This document shows, piece by piece, positions 54,401 to 61,182 of a DNA stretch of 64,000 nucleotides. The number at the start of each line of letters is the position of its first letter. Position 1 is the stretch's first letter. The position numbers and the translations under genes were made by a program. This DNA comes from SG8-30 sp963715485 (GTDB lineage: Bacteria; Pseudomonadota; Gammaproteobacteria; Steroidobacterales; Steroidobacteraceae): contig OY970244.1 of assembly GCA_963715485.1 (NCBI GenBank), forward strand, positions 1,922,001 through 1,986,000. The letters are read 5' to 3'. The notes beneath the pieces are model-generated. The model did no database searches. It was not told the origin of the DNA and saw only the letters and a list, made by a program, of their open reading frames with translations.

Positions 54401-55392
54401 CGGAAGCCGCCGCCGGCCGGCAGGCGCGCACGCGGGTCGTGTGGCGTGACTTAAACGGCATCCTGCTGCTGGACAAGCCCGCGGGGCTGTCGTCCAACGC
54501 CGCTCTGCAGCGGGTGCGGCGCACGTTCCGGGCCCGCAAGGCAGGTCATACGGGCAGCCTGGATCCGCTCGCCAGTGGCATGCTGCCGGTGTGTTTCGGG
54601 CAGGCGACCAAGGCGGCAGGCATGCTGCTCGACGCCGACAAGACGTACCTGGTAGAGGCCCAGCTTGGCGCGCGGACGGCAACCGGGGACACCGAGGGCG
54701 AGGTAGTCGAGACCCTGCCGGTCCCGGAGCTTGACGATGCCGCGATCGATGCGGTCCTGGAGGGCTTCCTGGGGCCGATCCAGCAGGTCCCGCCGATGTA
54801 CTCGGCGCTGAAGCAGGATGGCCAGAGGCTGTACCAGCTGGCGCGCAAGGGCATCGAGGTACCACGTGAGCCTCGCACCGTGACCATCCACGCGCTCCAT
54901 CGCAGCGGCTGGGACGGGCGGCGAATCTCTCTGGAGGTCCGCTGCAGCAAAGGCACCTACATCCGCAGCCTGGTCGAGGACATTGCCCGGGCGCTGGCGA
55001 CGGCTGGTCATGTCGCCGGCCTGCGCAGGACCCAGCTGGGCCCTTTTCGGGACGAGCGCATGTGGGGTCTCGAGGAGCTTGAGAGCGTATTGCAGGACGG
55101 TGGCGAGCAGGCGCTGGACAGGCTGCTCCACGGACCGGATTTCGCCCTTCAGCACTGGCCATCGGTGGCGGTGGGCGTGGCGGAGCAGGCCCATGTCCTG
55201 CAGGGGCAGGCGGTGTTCGCCGAGGGTCCCGGCGGGGCACGTGTACGCATCTATGGCCCCGGCGGACTGTTTCTCGGGGTCGGCCAGATGACACCCGAGG
55301 GTCGTCGCCTGGCTCCGGTCCGGATCATGCTGGACCTGGGAGGGCCGGACGGGACGCCGAAGCTGCTTGAGGCGGGCAGCCCGCGCGGTTAA
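54397..55392 (+). CDS. truB: tRNA pseudouridine(55) synthase TruB
   Basis: A 331-residue enzyme that makes pseudouridine 55 in the tRNA T loop. The catalytic Asp56 lies in HTGSLDPLASGMLP. Other blocks are LLLDKPAGLSSN, GPIQQVPPMYSALKQDGQRLYQLARKG and CSKGTYIRSLVEDIA. A C-terminal PUA-like domain is present. It is translationally coupled to rbfA. Confidence 0.97.
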   Translation: MTEAAAGRQARTRVVWRDLNGILLLDKPAGLSSNAALQRVRRTFRARKAGHTGSLDPLASGMLPVCFGQATKAAGMLLDADKTYLVEAQLGARTATGDTEGEVVETLPVPELDDAAIDAVLEGFLGPIQQVPPMYSALKQDGQRLYQLARKGIEVPREPRTVTIHALHRSGWDGRRISLEVRCSKGTYIRSLVEDIARALATAGHVAGLRRTQLGPFRDERMWGLEELESVLQDGGEQALDRLLHGPDFALQHWPSVAVGVAEQAHVLQGQAVFAEGPGGARVRIYGPGGLFLGVGQMTPEGRRLAPVRIMLDLGGPDGTPKLLEAGSPRG

Positions 55393-55395
55393 AAT
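55367..55395 (+). promoter_or_regulatory. Candidate internal promoter for rpsO
   Basis: TTGAGG (55367-55372) and TAAAAT (55390-55395) are spaced 17 bases apart, at the end of truB. E. coli rpsO also has its own promoter between truB and rpsO. Confidence 0.55.
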
Positions 55396-55451
55396 GCCGG
55401 GCTTCGCTAATAGGTAAGTTACTGAGTTATCACGAAAGGTTTTTTCTGCAA

Positions 55452-55721
55452 ATGCCACTCAAGACCGAGCAAAAGGCCGAGCTTGTCAGCAAGTTCCGCG
55501 TAAACACCAAGGACACCGGTTCGCCGGAAGTGCAGATCGCACTGCTCTCCGAGCGCATCAACGGCCTGACCGGCCATTTCGCCGCGCACAAGAGCGACCA
55601 CGCGTCGCGTCGCGGCCTGCTAAAGATGGTGGCCCAGCGGCGCAAGCTGCTCGATTACCTCAAGGCGAACGTGCCCGATCGTTACACCAAGATCGTGGCC
55701 GACCTGGGCCTGCGCCGCTGA
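55452..55721 (+). CDS. rpsO: 30S ribosomal protein S15
   Basis: An 89-residue ribosomal protein of standard length with the S15 core GSPEVQIALLSERINGLTGHF, HASRRGLLKMVAQRRKLLDYLK and ending DLGLRR. The 59-base leader from truB contains an AAAGG and a T-run before the start. In E. coli S15 represses its own mRNA through a pseudoknot; I could not confirm one here. Confidence 0.98.
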   Translation: MPLKTEQKAELVSKFRVNTKDTGSPEVQIALLSERINGLTGHFAAHKSDHASRRGLLKMVAQRRKLLDYLKANVPDRYTKIVADLGLRR

Positions 55722-55799
55722 TAGCCGCGCCGTCCGGAGGCGCCCGCAGCCTGGGCGTCCCGACAAGCCCCTACACCGCACTTTGACGAGGTATCCAGC

Positions 55800-57884
55800 G
55801 TGAGCGTTGCCCAGCAGACTTTCAAATTTGGCGCGCACACGGTGACATTGGAGACTGGCCGCATGGCGCGCCAGGCCAATGGCGCCGTGCTCGTGACCAT
55901 GTCCGACACCGTCGTACTCGTGACCGCCGTGGCCAGGAAGGAGGCCGTCGCAGGACGCGACTTCTTCCCGCTGACGGTCAACTACCAGGAAAAGACCTAT
56001 GCCGCCGGCAAGATCCCCGGTGGTTTCTTCAAGCGTGAAGGTCGCCCCTCCGAGAAGGAGGTGCTGACGTCGCGGCTGATCGACCGGCCTATCCGGCCAC
56101 TTTTCCCGGATGATTTCTACAACGAAGTCCAGGTCGTCGCGACCGTGATTTCGATCAATCCCGAAGTGGATACCGACATCCCGGCCCTGCTCGGCGCCTC
56201 TGCTGCGCTGGCGTTGTCGGGTTTGCCCTTCCAGGGCCCGATTGCTGCGGCGCGGGTCGGGTACAAGGATGGCCAGTACCTCTTGAACCCGACCGCCACC
56301 GAGACCAAGACCGAATCGCAGCTGGATCTCGTCGTCGCCGGGACACGTGAAGGCGTGCTGATGGTTGAGTCCGAGGCCAAGGTCCTGCCCGAAGAAGTGA
56401 TGCTCGGCGCGGTGCTGTTCGGCCACCAGCAGATGCAGGTTGCGATCGACGCCATCGAGAAGCTCGTGGCAGAGGCTGGCAAGCCCAAGTGGAACTGGAC
56501 ACCGCCCGCTCCGAACACGGAGTTGAAGCAGGCGGTTGCCGCCCAGGCCGAAGCCGGCATGAACGAAGGCTACGCGATCGTCGAGAAGCAGGCCCGCCAC
56601 GCGAAGATCAGCGAGGTGAAGGCGGCGACGGTCGCAGCGCTATGCGCGGGCGACAGTCCGAAGTTCACCAAGGACGAAGTCGACCAGGAGTTGTTCTGGC
56701 TCGAGTACCGGCTGGTCCGCGGCCGAATCCTCGACGGCAAGCCGCGAATCGACGGTCGTGACACCCGTACCGTCCGGCCGATCCACGTCGAGGTCGGCAT
56801 GCTGCCGCGTACACATGGCTCGGCGCTGTTTACCCGTGGCGAGACGCAGGCGCTGGTTACCACCACGCTGGGTACCGGGCGCGACGCGCAGATCGTCGAT
56901 GCGCTGACCGGCGAGCGCCGTGAACCATTCATGCTGCATTACAATTTTCCGCCGTTCAGCGTTGGTGAGACCGGTTTCATGGGCTCACCCAAGCGGCGCG
57001 AGATCGGGCACGGAAACCTGGCACGCCGCGGCATTCTCGCGGTCATGCCCGACCTCACCGAGTTTCCCTACGTCCTGCGCGTGGTGTCCGAGATCCTCGA
57101 GTCCAATGGCTCGAGCTCGATGGCCAGCGTCTGCGGCACCAGCCTGGCGCTGATGGACGCCGGCGTGCCGATCAAGTCACCGTGCTCGGGCGTGGCGATG
57201 GGCCTGGTCAAGGAAGGCGATCGGTTTGCAGTGCTGACCGACATCCTTGGCGACGAGGATCACCTCGGTGACATGGACTTCAAGGTTGCGGGTCCTGCCG
57301 AGGGCATAACCGCCCTGCAGATGGACATCAAGATCACGAGCATCACACCCGAGATCATGAAGGTCGCGCTCGAACAGGCCCGCGAGGGGCGCCTGCATAT
57401 CCTCGGCGAGATGAACAAGGTGCTCGACAAGCCCCGCCCGGAGATGTCCGAATGGGCGCCGACGATCATCACCATGAAGATCGACCCGGAAAAGATCCGC
57501 GACGTGATCGGCAAGGGTGGCGCAGTCATCCGGCAGATTACCGAGGAGACCGGCACGACGATCGACATCGAGAACGACGGCACCGTCAAGATCGCTGCGG
57601 TTGATGGTTCGGCCGGCCGCGAGGCGGAACGGCGGATCAAGATGATCACTTCCGACGTCGAGGTCGGCACCATCTACGAGGGCCGGGTCGCGAGGCTCAT
57701 GGACTTCGGTGCTTTCGTCACCATCCTCCCGGGACGGGATGGACTGGTGCACATTTCGCAGATCTCCGAGGAGCGCGTCGAGCGCGTCGGCGACAAGCTC
57801 AAGGAAGGCGACGTGGTCAAGGTCAAGGTGCTGGAGGTGGACCGCCAGGGGCGTATCCGCCTGAGCATGCGCGGAATGGAATAG
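55800..57884 (+). CDS. pnp: Polyribonucleotide nucleotidyltransferase (PNPase)
   Basis: A 694-residue phosphorolytic 3'-5' exoribonuclease of the degradosome. It has two RNase PH domains (MSVAQQTFKFGAHTVTLETG; SALFTRGETQALVTTTLG; SVCGTSLALMDAGVPIKSP), a KH domain (~555-615, IRDVIGKGGAVIRQITEETG) and an S1 domain (~622-692, VARLMDFGAFVTILPGRDGLVH). The start is GTG 55800. A strong terminator follows, shared with the convergent phaR. Confidence 0.98.
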   Translation: MSVAQQTFKFGAHTVTLETGRMARQANGAVLVTMSDTVVLVTAVARKEAVAGRDFFPLTVNYQEKTYAAGKIPGGFFKREGRPSEKEVLTSRLIDRPIRPLFPDDFYNEVQVVATVISINPEVDTDIPALLGASAALALSGLPFQGPIAAARVGYKDGQYLLNPTATETKTESQLDLVVAGTREGVLMVESEAKVLPEEVMLGAVLFGHQQMQVAIDAIEKLVAEAGKPKWNWTPPAPNTELKQAVAAQAEAGMNEGYAIVEKQARHAKISEVKAATVAALCAGDSPKFTKDEVDQELFWLEYRLVRGRILDGKPRIDGRDTRTVRPIHVEVGMLPRTHGSALFTRGETQALVTTTLGTGRDAQIVDALTGERREPFMLHYNFPPFSVGETGFMGSPKRREIGHGNLARRGILAVMPDLTEFPYVLRVVSEILESNGSSSMASVCGTSLALMDAGVPIKSPCSGVAMGLVKEGDRFAVLTDILGDEDHLGDMDFKVAGPAEGITALQMDIKITSITPEIMKVALEQAREGRLHILGEMNKVLDKPRPEMSEWAPTIITMKIDPEKIRDVIGKGGAVIRQITEETGTTIDIENDGTVKIAAVDGSAGREAERRIKMITSDVEVGTIYEGRVARLMDFGAFVTILPGRDGLVHISQISEERVERVGDKLKEGDVVKVKVLEVDRQGRIRLSMRGME

Positions 57885-57913
57885 GCTTCGGCCAGGGACC
57901 GCGAGGTCACGCG

Positions 57914-57939
57914 AAAGGGCCCCTTCGAGGGGCCCTTTT
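57914..57939. terminator. Bidirectional terminator between pnp and phaR
   Basis: Perfect seven-pair stem GGGCCCC (57917-57923) / GGGGCCC (57929-57935) with loop TTCGA. AAA lies on the left and TTTT on the right, so it can end transcription from both convergent genes. Confidence 0.85.
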
Positions 57940-57972
57940 AGTTTGGGGCAGGGGTTCTCGCCCTGGCGACGC

Positions 57973-58455
57973 CTACTCGTCAGGCTCGCGCCGGCCGGAC
58001 GGAGGCTTGCCGCCCAGCATGGTTTCCATCATCTGGTCCTGCAGGGCCTTCCACTGGGCGAGGTTTCTTTCCGCCAGCCCGCTCGCCGTGCCGAAAGGTT
58101 CCATGCCGACCATCGAACGCATCCGGTCGCGCAGCTGCTGCTGCTGAGCCGTGAACAACTTGAGGCTCTGCTCCAGGTAGCTTCCCACGAACCCCTGCAT
58201 GGCCCCGCCGTAGGCCCTGATGACCTGGGACAGGAAGTCCTCGCTCATCATCGGCTCGCCTTCGTGCTCCTGCTCGGCGATAACCTGTAGCAGGATGCTA
58301 CGGGTAATGTCCTCTTCGGACTTCTTGTCGATGACCACGAAGTCGACCCGTTCCAGCACCAGCCGGCGAATGTCGGCCAGGGTGATGTATTTGCTGTCGA
58401 CCGTATCGTAGAGACGACGGTTCGGATACTTCTTGATGACGCGGGGCTCGTTCAT
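57973..58455 (-). CDS. phaR: Polyhydroxyalkanoate synthesis repressor PhaR
   Basis: A 160-residue DNA-binding regulator of PHA granule genes. The diagnostic N-terminal domain reads VIKKYPNRRLYDTVDSKYITLADIRRLV, followed by the PHB-accumulation regulatory domain (ITRSILLQVIAEQE; FLSQVIRAYGGAMQGFVGSYLEQSL). No PHA synthase or phasin is present in the window. Confidence 0.95.
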   Translation of the reverse strand: MNEPRVIKKYPNRRLYDTVDSKYITLADIRRLVLERVDFVVIDKKSEEDITRSILLQVIAEQEHEGEPMMSEDFLSQVIRAYGGAMQGFVGSYLEQSLKLFTAQQQQLRDRMRSMVGMEPFGTASGLAERNLAQWKALQDQMMETMLGGKPPSGRREPDE

Positions 58456-58587
58456 CGGCGCCTCCGGTTGTCCGCCGGCATACCGTCAACTGGCGACATG
58501 CCGGATTCAAGGGCTGCCTGGCCACTCATTGACCTGCCCCGTAAACGATACCTTACTGCCAAAGCCGGCAGTACCCAAGTCCGGACG

Positions 58588-59565
58588 TCAGGGACAGACT
58601 CGTGGAACGCCGCGCATCGGCGCGAGGGTCCAGTTTTCCAGCGCCCAGGCCCACAGGGTCCGCAGGTCGGCCGCGACCAGCCCGGCAGGGGGATTCTGCC
58701 CCAGCATTACCAGGGTTCCGTGCAGCATCTCCGGGGCCCGTGACGGGTCGATGGGAACGGATCGCAGTCGCTTCGACAGCTTTGAGCCATCCGGCTCGGT
58801 GACCAGGGGCAGGTGACAGTATCTCGGCGTTGGTACGTTCAGCGCCCGTTGCAGGAGGATCTGGCGAGGAGTGTTGTCGAGGAGATCGCAGCCTCTGACC
58901 ACGTCGGTGACACCCTGCTCGGCATCGTCGACCACCACTGCCAGCTGGTAGGCGCAGAAGCCGTCCCGGCGGCGCACGACGAAGTCACCAACCGTTGCGG
59001 CGACGTCCTGTTCAAACCAACCCTGAAGCAGATCGTCGAATCCGATCGTGACCCCTGGCTCGCCGGTCAGGAACCGCCATGCCGGTGGTAACGGAGCGGG
59101 GCTGGCGCCGTGTCGGCATGTGCCTGGATAGATCGCTTCACCGTCACTGCCGCGAGGAAGGTGGCCCAGCGTTCGCCTGGTGCAGGAACATGGAAAGACG
59201 AGGTCCTGATGTTGCAGGCGCTCGAGCGCCGCGTCATAGAGGCAAGTCCGATTACTCTGGCGAGCGATTTCGCCGTCCCACTCGAAGCCGAAAAGCTCGA
59301 GAGTGCGCAGGATACGGTCAGCGGCGCCCTGGATTTCCCGCGCCCGGTCGATGTCCTCGAGGCGAACCAGCCACCGGCCGTGGCTGCTTCGGGCGGCCAG
59401 GTAACTTCCAGTCGCCGTCAGCAGCGACCCGAGATGGAGGTCTCCGGTTGGGGAGGGCGCGAAGCGCCCACAGTAGCTCTCGCCAGTCGTGCTGGTCGGT
59501 TCCGCTTCGGCCGGGTCAGCGATACCAGTCGTCGCGATCGCCGTACTGCCGCTCGCGCCGCTCAC
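58588..59565 (-). CDS. gluQRS: Glutamyl-Q tRNA(Asp) synthetase
   Basis: A 325-residue truncated GluRS-like enzyme that attaches Glu to queuosine 34 of tRNA-Asp. It has a class I signature PSPTGDLHLGS, zinc ligands in PCSCTRR...YPGTC, and a KLSKR loop; it lacks the anticodon-binding domain. Its start overlaps dksA by 50 bases, a common dksA-gluQ arrangement. queF, which acts in queuosine synthesis, is 1.1 kb away on the same strand. Confidence 0.95.
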   Translation of the reverse strand: MSGASGSTAIATTGIADPAEAEPTSTTGESYCGRFAPSPTGDLHLGSLLTATGSYLAARSSHGRWLVRLEDIDRAREIQGAADRILRTLELFGFEWDGEIARQSNRTCLYDAALERLQHQDLVFPCSCTRRTLGHLPRGSDGEAIYPGTCRHGASPAPLPPAWRFLTGEPGVTIGFDDLLQGWFEQDVAATVGDFVVRRRDGFCAYQLAVVVDDAEQGVTDVVRGCDLLDNTPRQILLQRALNVPTPRYCHLPLVTEPDGSKLSKRLRSVPIDPSRAPEMLHGTLVMLGQNPPAGLVAADLRTLWAWALENWTLAPMRGVPRVCP

Positions 59566-60516
59566 GCCGCTCCTGGGCCTCGATGCAAAGAGTTGCCACC
59601 GGCCGCGCCTCGAGGCGCTTGACTCCGATGGGTTCCCCCGTCTCGAGGCAATAGCCGTAGCTGCCGTCCTCGATCCGCTTGATGGCTTCCTCGATCTTGC
59701 GGATCAGCTTGCGTTCCCTGTCCCGGGTGCGTAGCTCGAGCGCAAACTCGGATTCGAGCGTGGCGCGGTCGTTTGGATCCGGCGGATTGGCCGCTTCGTC
59801 CTTCATGTGGGTTACCGTGCGATCGACCTCTTCCATGAGATCCCGCTTCCAGCTCGTCAGGATTGTCTGGAAGTGTCCGAGCTGCTCGGAGCTCATGTAG
59901 GTCTCGCCCCGCCGCTGGATGTAGGGCTGGACGTTGCGTGGCCCAAGCAGCAGGTCGTGGCGCGAATCCGGTTCGTAGCCTTCGTCATCCTCGGCGACTT
60001 CAACGACTGCCCGGGCGCGTGATGGCACGGCAACAACCTTGGGCGGACGCTTGGCCCTGCGCGGCGTTGCGGCCGGCCGCCGGGCCGTCCTGGTCGGCTT
60101 GGACGCGGGCTTCGAGGGGCGGACGCGGGCTTCGACGCGGGCTTGGGCGCAGGCTTGACGGTGGCTTTCCTGGTCGCAGACTTGCGTGCTGCAGGCACCG
60201 CCTTGGTCCTGGTTCGAACCGACTTGGCGCTCGAGCGGGTCGCGGTGGCCTTGCGCTTGGCTACCGTTTTGGCGCCACGCCTGGTCTTGCCCGCTACCCT
60301 GGAAGCCTTGGTGGGCTTGGCTCGGGCGGGTTTCTGCTGGCTCTTGGCTGGCTTCTTCGGGCTCTTGGCAGGCGCCTTGCGCGCGGTCGGGCGCTTGGCC
60401 TTCGTCTTTGCCTTTCCCTTGGCCTTCGGTGCTGCGGCCTTGCGGGCAGCTCCAGCCTTCCTGGTGGCCGGCTTCTTCGACTTTCGGGTTCCAGCCGCGG
60501 ACTTCTTTACGGGCAT
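59516..60516 (-). CDS. dksA: DksA-type RNA polymerase-binding factor with Lys/Ala-rich N-terminal tail (frameshifted)
   Basis: Transcription factor that works with ppGpp at RNA polymerase. From ATG 60516 the first ~133 residues are a histone H1/AlgP-like basic tail (MPVKKSAAGTRKSKKPATRK). At the G4 run 60116-60119 the frame slips by one base and continues as KPASKPTRTARR and then DksA proper (~150 residues). The coiled-coil tip DPNDRA is conserved. The zinc finger keeps only two of four cysteines (CLET...CIEA versus CxxC...CxxC). A missing base in this homopolymer is the simplest explanation, giving an intact protein of ~333 residues. A shorter GTG start at 60028 is the alternative. Confidence 0.87.
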
Positions 60517-60656
60517 CTTTTCTCCAGTGCCAATTTCAGGGCAGCGCGGGATTATAGCGGCCGGGCCGGGGCCGTCCAGTGACCATTTCCTGGTCAGCCG
60601 GGCGAGTCTGGGGGAATTCGATCGGGCCGGCTGTGGCGGCCCACTGCAAAGCCGCC

Positions 60657-61073
60657 TCAGGGCAGGTCGACGGGCCTGGCTGGGGACCATCCGCTAAGGC
60701 GATGTTCCACGATTATCGTAGTGTAAATTCCGCCGCGTACGTTGAAACGAGCGGAAAGCCTCATGAATCGAGGCATGGTCACGTCGACGAGTTCAGCAAG
60801 GATCTCATTGGTGACGGCCTCGTGGAAGGCGCCACGGTCACGAAACGACCAGATATAGAGTTTCAAGGACTTGAGTTCGACGCAGCGCTCGTCGGGCACA
60901 TATTCGAGGGACAGAGTGGCAAAGTCAGGTTGTCCGGTCTTGGGGCACAGGCAGGTGAATTCCGGGATCTCCATCCGAATGGTGTAGTCCCGCTCCGGCG
61001 AGGGATTGGGAAAGGTCTCCAGGTTCTTTCCCGGCCGGTTCAAGCTTGCGCCCAGAGCTTCTTTGGATGCCAT
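60657..61073 (-). CDS. queF: NADPH-dependent preQ0 reductase QueF
   Basis: A 138-residue short-type QueF that reduces 7-cyano-7-deazaguanine to preQ1 in queuosine synthesis. The active-site block EFTCLCPKTGQPDF contains the nucleophilic Cys43 and Asp50. The QueF motif ELKSLKLYIWSFRDRGAFHE follows at 66-85. Located upstream of dksA-gluQ on the same strand, it pairs logically with GluQ, which modifies queuosine-bearing tRNA. Confidence 0.96.
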   Translation of the reverse strand: MASKEALGASLNRPGKNLETFPNPSPERDYTIRMEIPEFTCLCPKTGQPDFATLSLEYVPDERCVELKSLKLYIWSFRDRGAFHEAVTNEILAELVDVTMPRFMRLSARFNVRGGIYTTIIVEHRLSGWSPARPVDLP

Positions 61074-61182
61074 CAGCGGATCCTGCCAGTCGTCGTCAAA
61101 ACAGGTCCGATAATCTACACTAGGCGGATTTACCGGGCTACGCGCTCAGGCGGGCCGGATTAACCCAACACGCAGGGCCAGG

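Noticed and set aside
53969..55294. 441-codon minus-strand frame across rbfA/truB
   Set aside because: Pro/Arg/Ser-rich shadow of two unmistakable housekeeping genes.
59893..60690. Stand-alone histone H1/AlgP-like gene overlapping dksA
   Set aside because: The basic tail continues seamlessly into DksA if one base is restored in the G4 run; beyond that point the original frame loses its Lys/Ala pattern.
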